From: Leptospira biflexa
GTDB taxonomy: Bacteria; Spirochaetota; UBA4802; UB4802
Assembly: GCA_020721905.1 (NCBI GenBank)
Contig: DYLU01000003.1
Span: 1 to 64,000, forward strand
Direction: 5' to 3'
DNA length: 64,000 nucleotides
The position numbers were made by a program, and so were the translations under genes. The notes beneath the pieces were generated by a model that had not been told where the DNA came from, made no database searches, and saw only the letters and a program-made list of their open reading frames with translations. This document shows, piece after piece, positions 62,112-64,000 of this stretch (the stretch's first letter is position 1; each line of letters begins with the position of its first letter).

Positions 62112-62393
62112 ATGCCAAGAAAAGAGTACATTTCGGGAACGTTTTGCATCGACATTAAATGTACCCATCACAAAGCTTTGGAACAATATTCCGGTGATGA
62201 GTATTTCAGACAAAAAGCCCTTCTGTGCGCTGACTGTTACGCATGGAAATTTTTCACATGGCTTCGCGATCATAAGTATCGCATAATACAAACATTACCG
62301 GAGATATCTGCTCGAGAACTGGCAGCACGAATTAAAGGCATTGATCCTGTAAGAGTTGAAGACCTGACCGAAGACGAAATATTGTGTTTATAG
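62112..62393 (+). CDS. small Cys/His-rich protein, unknown function
   Basis: A 93-residue soluble protein. FCIDIKCTHHKALEQY and LLCADCYAWKFFTWL give two cysteine pairs with nearby histidines, consistent with a zinc site. The C-terminal part is helical and charged (ISARELAARIKGIDP), ending in EDEILCL. GAGGGG lies 5 bases before the ATG at 62112, preferred over an upstream GTG. I cannot name a family. The glycerophosphodiesterase follows 66 bases downstream on the same strand. Confidence 0.7.
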   Translation: MPRKEYISGTFCIDIKCTHHKALEQYSGDEYFRQKALLCADCYAWKFFTWLRDHKYRIIQTLPEISARELAARIKGIDPVRVEDLTEDEILCL

Positions 62394-62459
62394 TATCAGG
62401 AATATAAATACTATACATTACATTTCTCAGATTTTTTAAAATTACTACGGAGGTATACA

Positions 62460-63452
62460 ATGGTTCGTAACATAGGGATAGTCATTGTTTCTATTATAAT
62501 CATTGCAATTGTACTTGATGCAGTTGTGTCTATACTTTCAAGGCCTCAGGCAGGCAGAAAAGCATGCCAGGCTGCCAACATCCCGTATAAAACTGTTATA
62601 GCTCACCGTGGAGCATCATACTGGGCACCAGAAGAAACTTATTTTTCATATAATATTGCAAAAAATGTTGGTGCTGACTATTTAGAAATGGATGTGCAAA
62701 GAACCAAAGATGATGTTATTATTGTATTTCATGACGACACGTTAAACCGTATAACAAATGTTGCCGAAGTTTTTCCCGGAAGAGAAAATGACGCCATTAA
62801 CACTTTTACAATAGCAGAGCTAAAAATGCTGGATGTTGGAAAATGGTTTAATACATCCTTCCCCCAACGATCCAGACATTCATACAGCGAGACACAAATA
62901 CTGACGCTTGATGAAGTTATAGATATAGCCACATCCGATAATGGATTATATCCATTATATATAGAAACAAAAAGTCCTAAAAATTTTCCCGGAATTGAAG
63001 AACAGCTTGTCCAGATACTTCAAACTCGCGGATATATAGCTGAAAATGAAAACAAAATAAATGCCCCCTATGCACCGGTACTATTCCAATCATTTGAAAT
63101 TGAAAGTTTGCTGCTGCTTCAAAAGATAGCACCACAGGTTCCCCGTATATATCTGATTGATGAGGATATGGTTAACCAGAAAGGCTGGGATAGCCTTATC
63201 GCTGAAGCAAAACAGGCACAATGTGCCGGCATAGGACCATCAGGATATTTAGGCTGGCCATGGATAACCGGCAAAGCACACCGTAATGGGCTTTTAGTTC
63301 ATATATATACAGTCAATAAAAAATGGCAGTATCGTCTTTTAGACTGGTTTGGTGCAGATGGTTTTTTTACTGACAGATGTGAGTTGTTGATGGAATTTTA
63401 TGTAAAGCCGCATAAAGAACCATTTAAGGAGATTTTATCACATATTGATTAA
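62460..63452 (+). CDS. glycerophosphodiester phosphodiesterase
   Basis: A 330-residue enzyme with one N-terminal membrane helix (residues 4-26), so it acts at or outside the inner membrane on glycerophosphodiesters from phospholipid turnover. H49 and R50 begin the GDPD motif in VIAHRGASYWAP; the usual PENT is PEET here, with glutamate 59 at the asparagine position. YLEMDVQRTKDDVIIVFHDD holds the metal-binding Glu/Asp and the second catalytic histidine, and IETKSP the next glutamate. The C-terminal YTVNKKWQYRLLDWFGADGF is also typical. GGAGG precedes the ATG. Family is firm; whether the PEET change affects activity is open. Confidence 0.92.
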   Translation: MVRNIGIVIVSIIIIAIVLDAVVSILSRPQAGRKACQAANIPYKTVIAHRGASYWAPEETYFSYNIAKNVGADYLEMDVQRTKDDVIIVFHDDTLNRITNVAEVFPGRENDAINTFTIAELKMLDVGKWFNTSFPQRSRHSYSETQILTLDEVIDIATSDNGLYPLYIETKSPKNFPGIEEQLVQILQTRGYIAENENKINAPYAPVLFQSFEIESLLLLQKIAPQVPRIYLIDEDMVNQKGWDSLIAEAKQAQCAGIGPSGYLGWPWITGKAHRNGLLVHIYTVNKKWQYRLLDWFGADGFFTDRCELLMEFYVKPHKEPFKEILSHID

Positions 63453-63478
63453 ATTGGCTTTCATATTATTAAAAGGGG

Positions 63479-63523
63479 CTGTTAAAACTTTTTTTGGTTA
63501 ATTATAACTTTTGATTTTAACAG
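63479..63523. repeat. inverted repeat after the phosphodiesterase gene
   Basis: CTGTTAAAA and TTTTAACAG form a perfect 9-base inverted repeat with 27 bases between, starting 27 bases after the stop. It is AT-rich and only a weak terminator candidate. The rest of the gap to 63728 holds the next promoter. Confidence 0.4.
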
Positions 63524-63655
63524 TTTAAACCTGCTTGCACCATGCATGTATATGTACGTTAATAAAAGGAAAATAGTGATAGTACATATACAAAAAGCTA
63601 TATGCTGCATACTAAATGACCGATATGTACAGTAATGGGTCACATGACATTTTAC

Positions 63656-63682
63656 TTGACTATCAATATATTATACTATAAT
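63656..63682 (+). promoter_or_regulatory. candidate promoter of the amidohydrolase gene
   Basis: TTGACT and a perfect TATAAT lie 15 bases apart, 46 bases before the ATG at 63729. The spacing is short of the ideal 17, so this is a moderate call. Confidence 0.4.
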
Positions 63683-63728
63683 TTAAAAAATACTATTTTA
63701 TTTTTATCTTCTAAACAGGAGATGTTTA

Positions 63729-64000
63729 ATGAGTGAATGGTCAATAGGTGGGAAGGGAATATTAACTCCGGATAAGTTCGTCAAGAAGGCAAGTATACTG
63801 GTCAGTGACGGAATAATTGATAAAATTGATGGCCGTAGTAGTTTTTCCATTGAAGTTGATGGCATCATTATTCCTGGCCTCATAAATAGCCATGACCATT
63901 TGCTCGGTACGTACCACCCCAAAGTTGGCAATGGACCCTATGAAAACTGGCTCCCCTGGGATAATGATCTGAAAAGTTCTCCAATATATGAAGAACGTCA
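63729..64000 (+). CDS. amidohydrolase family protein, 5' part only
   Basis: The first 90 residues of a metal-dependent hydrolase cut by the window edge. It opens with a small beta domain ([20 protein letters not shown]) and reaches the first metal motif [16 protein letters not shown], with H55 and H57 in the HxH position of the TIM-barrel amidohydrolase superfamily. AGGAG lies 8 bases before the ATG. Cytosine-deaminase or TRZ/ATZ-type enzymes begin this way, but the substrate cannot be told from this part. Confidence 0.8.
   Translation, partial: MSEWSIGGKGILTPDKFVKKASILVSDGIIDKIDGRSSFSIEVDGIIIPGLINSHDHLLGTYHPKVGNGPYENWLPWDNDLKSSPIYEER

Noticed and set aside
1-64000. Restriction, CRISPR or other defence genes, phage or transposase genes
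   Set aside because: No such domains, spacer arrays or terminal inverted repeats with a transposase were seen on either strand.

Overview
The window is AT-rich chromosomal DNA from a motile, double-membraned bacterium, most likely a spirochaete. The best evidence is a short flagellin of the FlaB (periplasmic core) type at 58652-59500. LptE, several lipobox lipoproteins, a TPR/beta-barrel protein and a periplasmic RlpA show an outer membrane. Sensing genes are dense: SpoIIE phosphatase, HD-GYP, GGDEF, two histidine kinases, two unrelated adenylate cyclases and a STAS protein. I saw no rRNA, tRNA, CRISPR array, insertion sequence or phage genes.

Layout. 1-10.3 kb: NhaC antiporter, PepF oligopeptidase, a convergent membrane SpoIIE phosphatase whose TPR tail is shifted out of frame at a (TA)6 tract, a REC-GAF-HD-GYP regulator, a rhomboid protease, and a phenylacetate-CoA ligase with a tandem ACT protein. 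10.3-17.1 kb: decayed dispersed repeats, small lipoproteins, QueD, a DegT-fold protein lacking the catalytic lysine, RlpA, a DUF1624 membrane protein, a TPR protein and a GAF-GGDEF cyclase. 17.3-22.7 kb: a compact housekeeping run dut-rnj-uppP-ftsK. 22.9-28.1 kb: FlgO-like TPR protein, orphan AmrS radical SAM enzyme, nicotinamidase, GAF histidine kinase. 28.4-31.7 kb: minus-strand thiolase, 3-hydroxyacyl-CoA dehydrogenase and acyl-CoA dehydrogenase, a fatty-acid or butyrate-type module.

32-42 kb: a lipoprotein, a 1613-residue GH13-GT5 fusion for alpha-glucan metabolism, then lptE-holA and a class I adenylate cyclase. 43-50 kb: an envelope cluster of a repeat lipoprotein, an unrecognised exported protein and a CBM-TPR-beta-barrel protein, facing a STAS/zinc-ribbon protein and its membrane sensor partner. 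50-56.4 kb: Nudix-like protein, tRNA 2-selenouridine synthase, LpoB-like lipoprotein, COG3014-like PDZ protein, and a hybrid kinase with a degenerate ATPase domain. 56.4-64 kb: RCK potassium channel, alpha/beta hydrolase with a basic tail, FlaB, class III adenylate cyclase, two small unknowns, a glycerophosphodiesterase and the start of an amidohydrolase.

The observations most worth following are the TA-tract frameshift (possible phase variation), the CBM-TPR-barrel cluster with an inverted repeat in its promoter, the GH13-GT5 fusion, the lysine-less DegT protein, and a recurrent GGCGATAGTTACTG motif that often sits just at or after stop codons in sense orientation.
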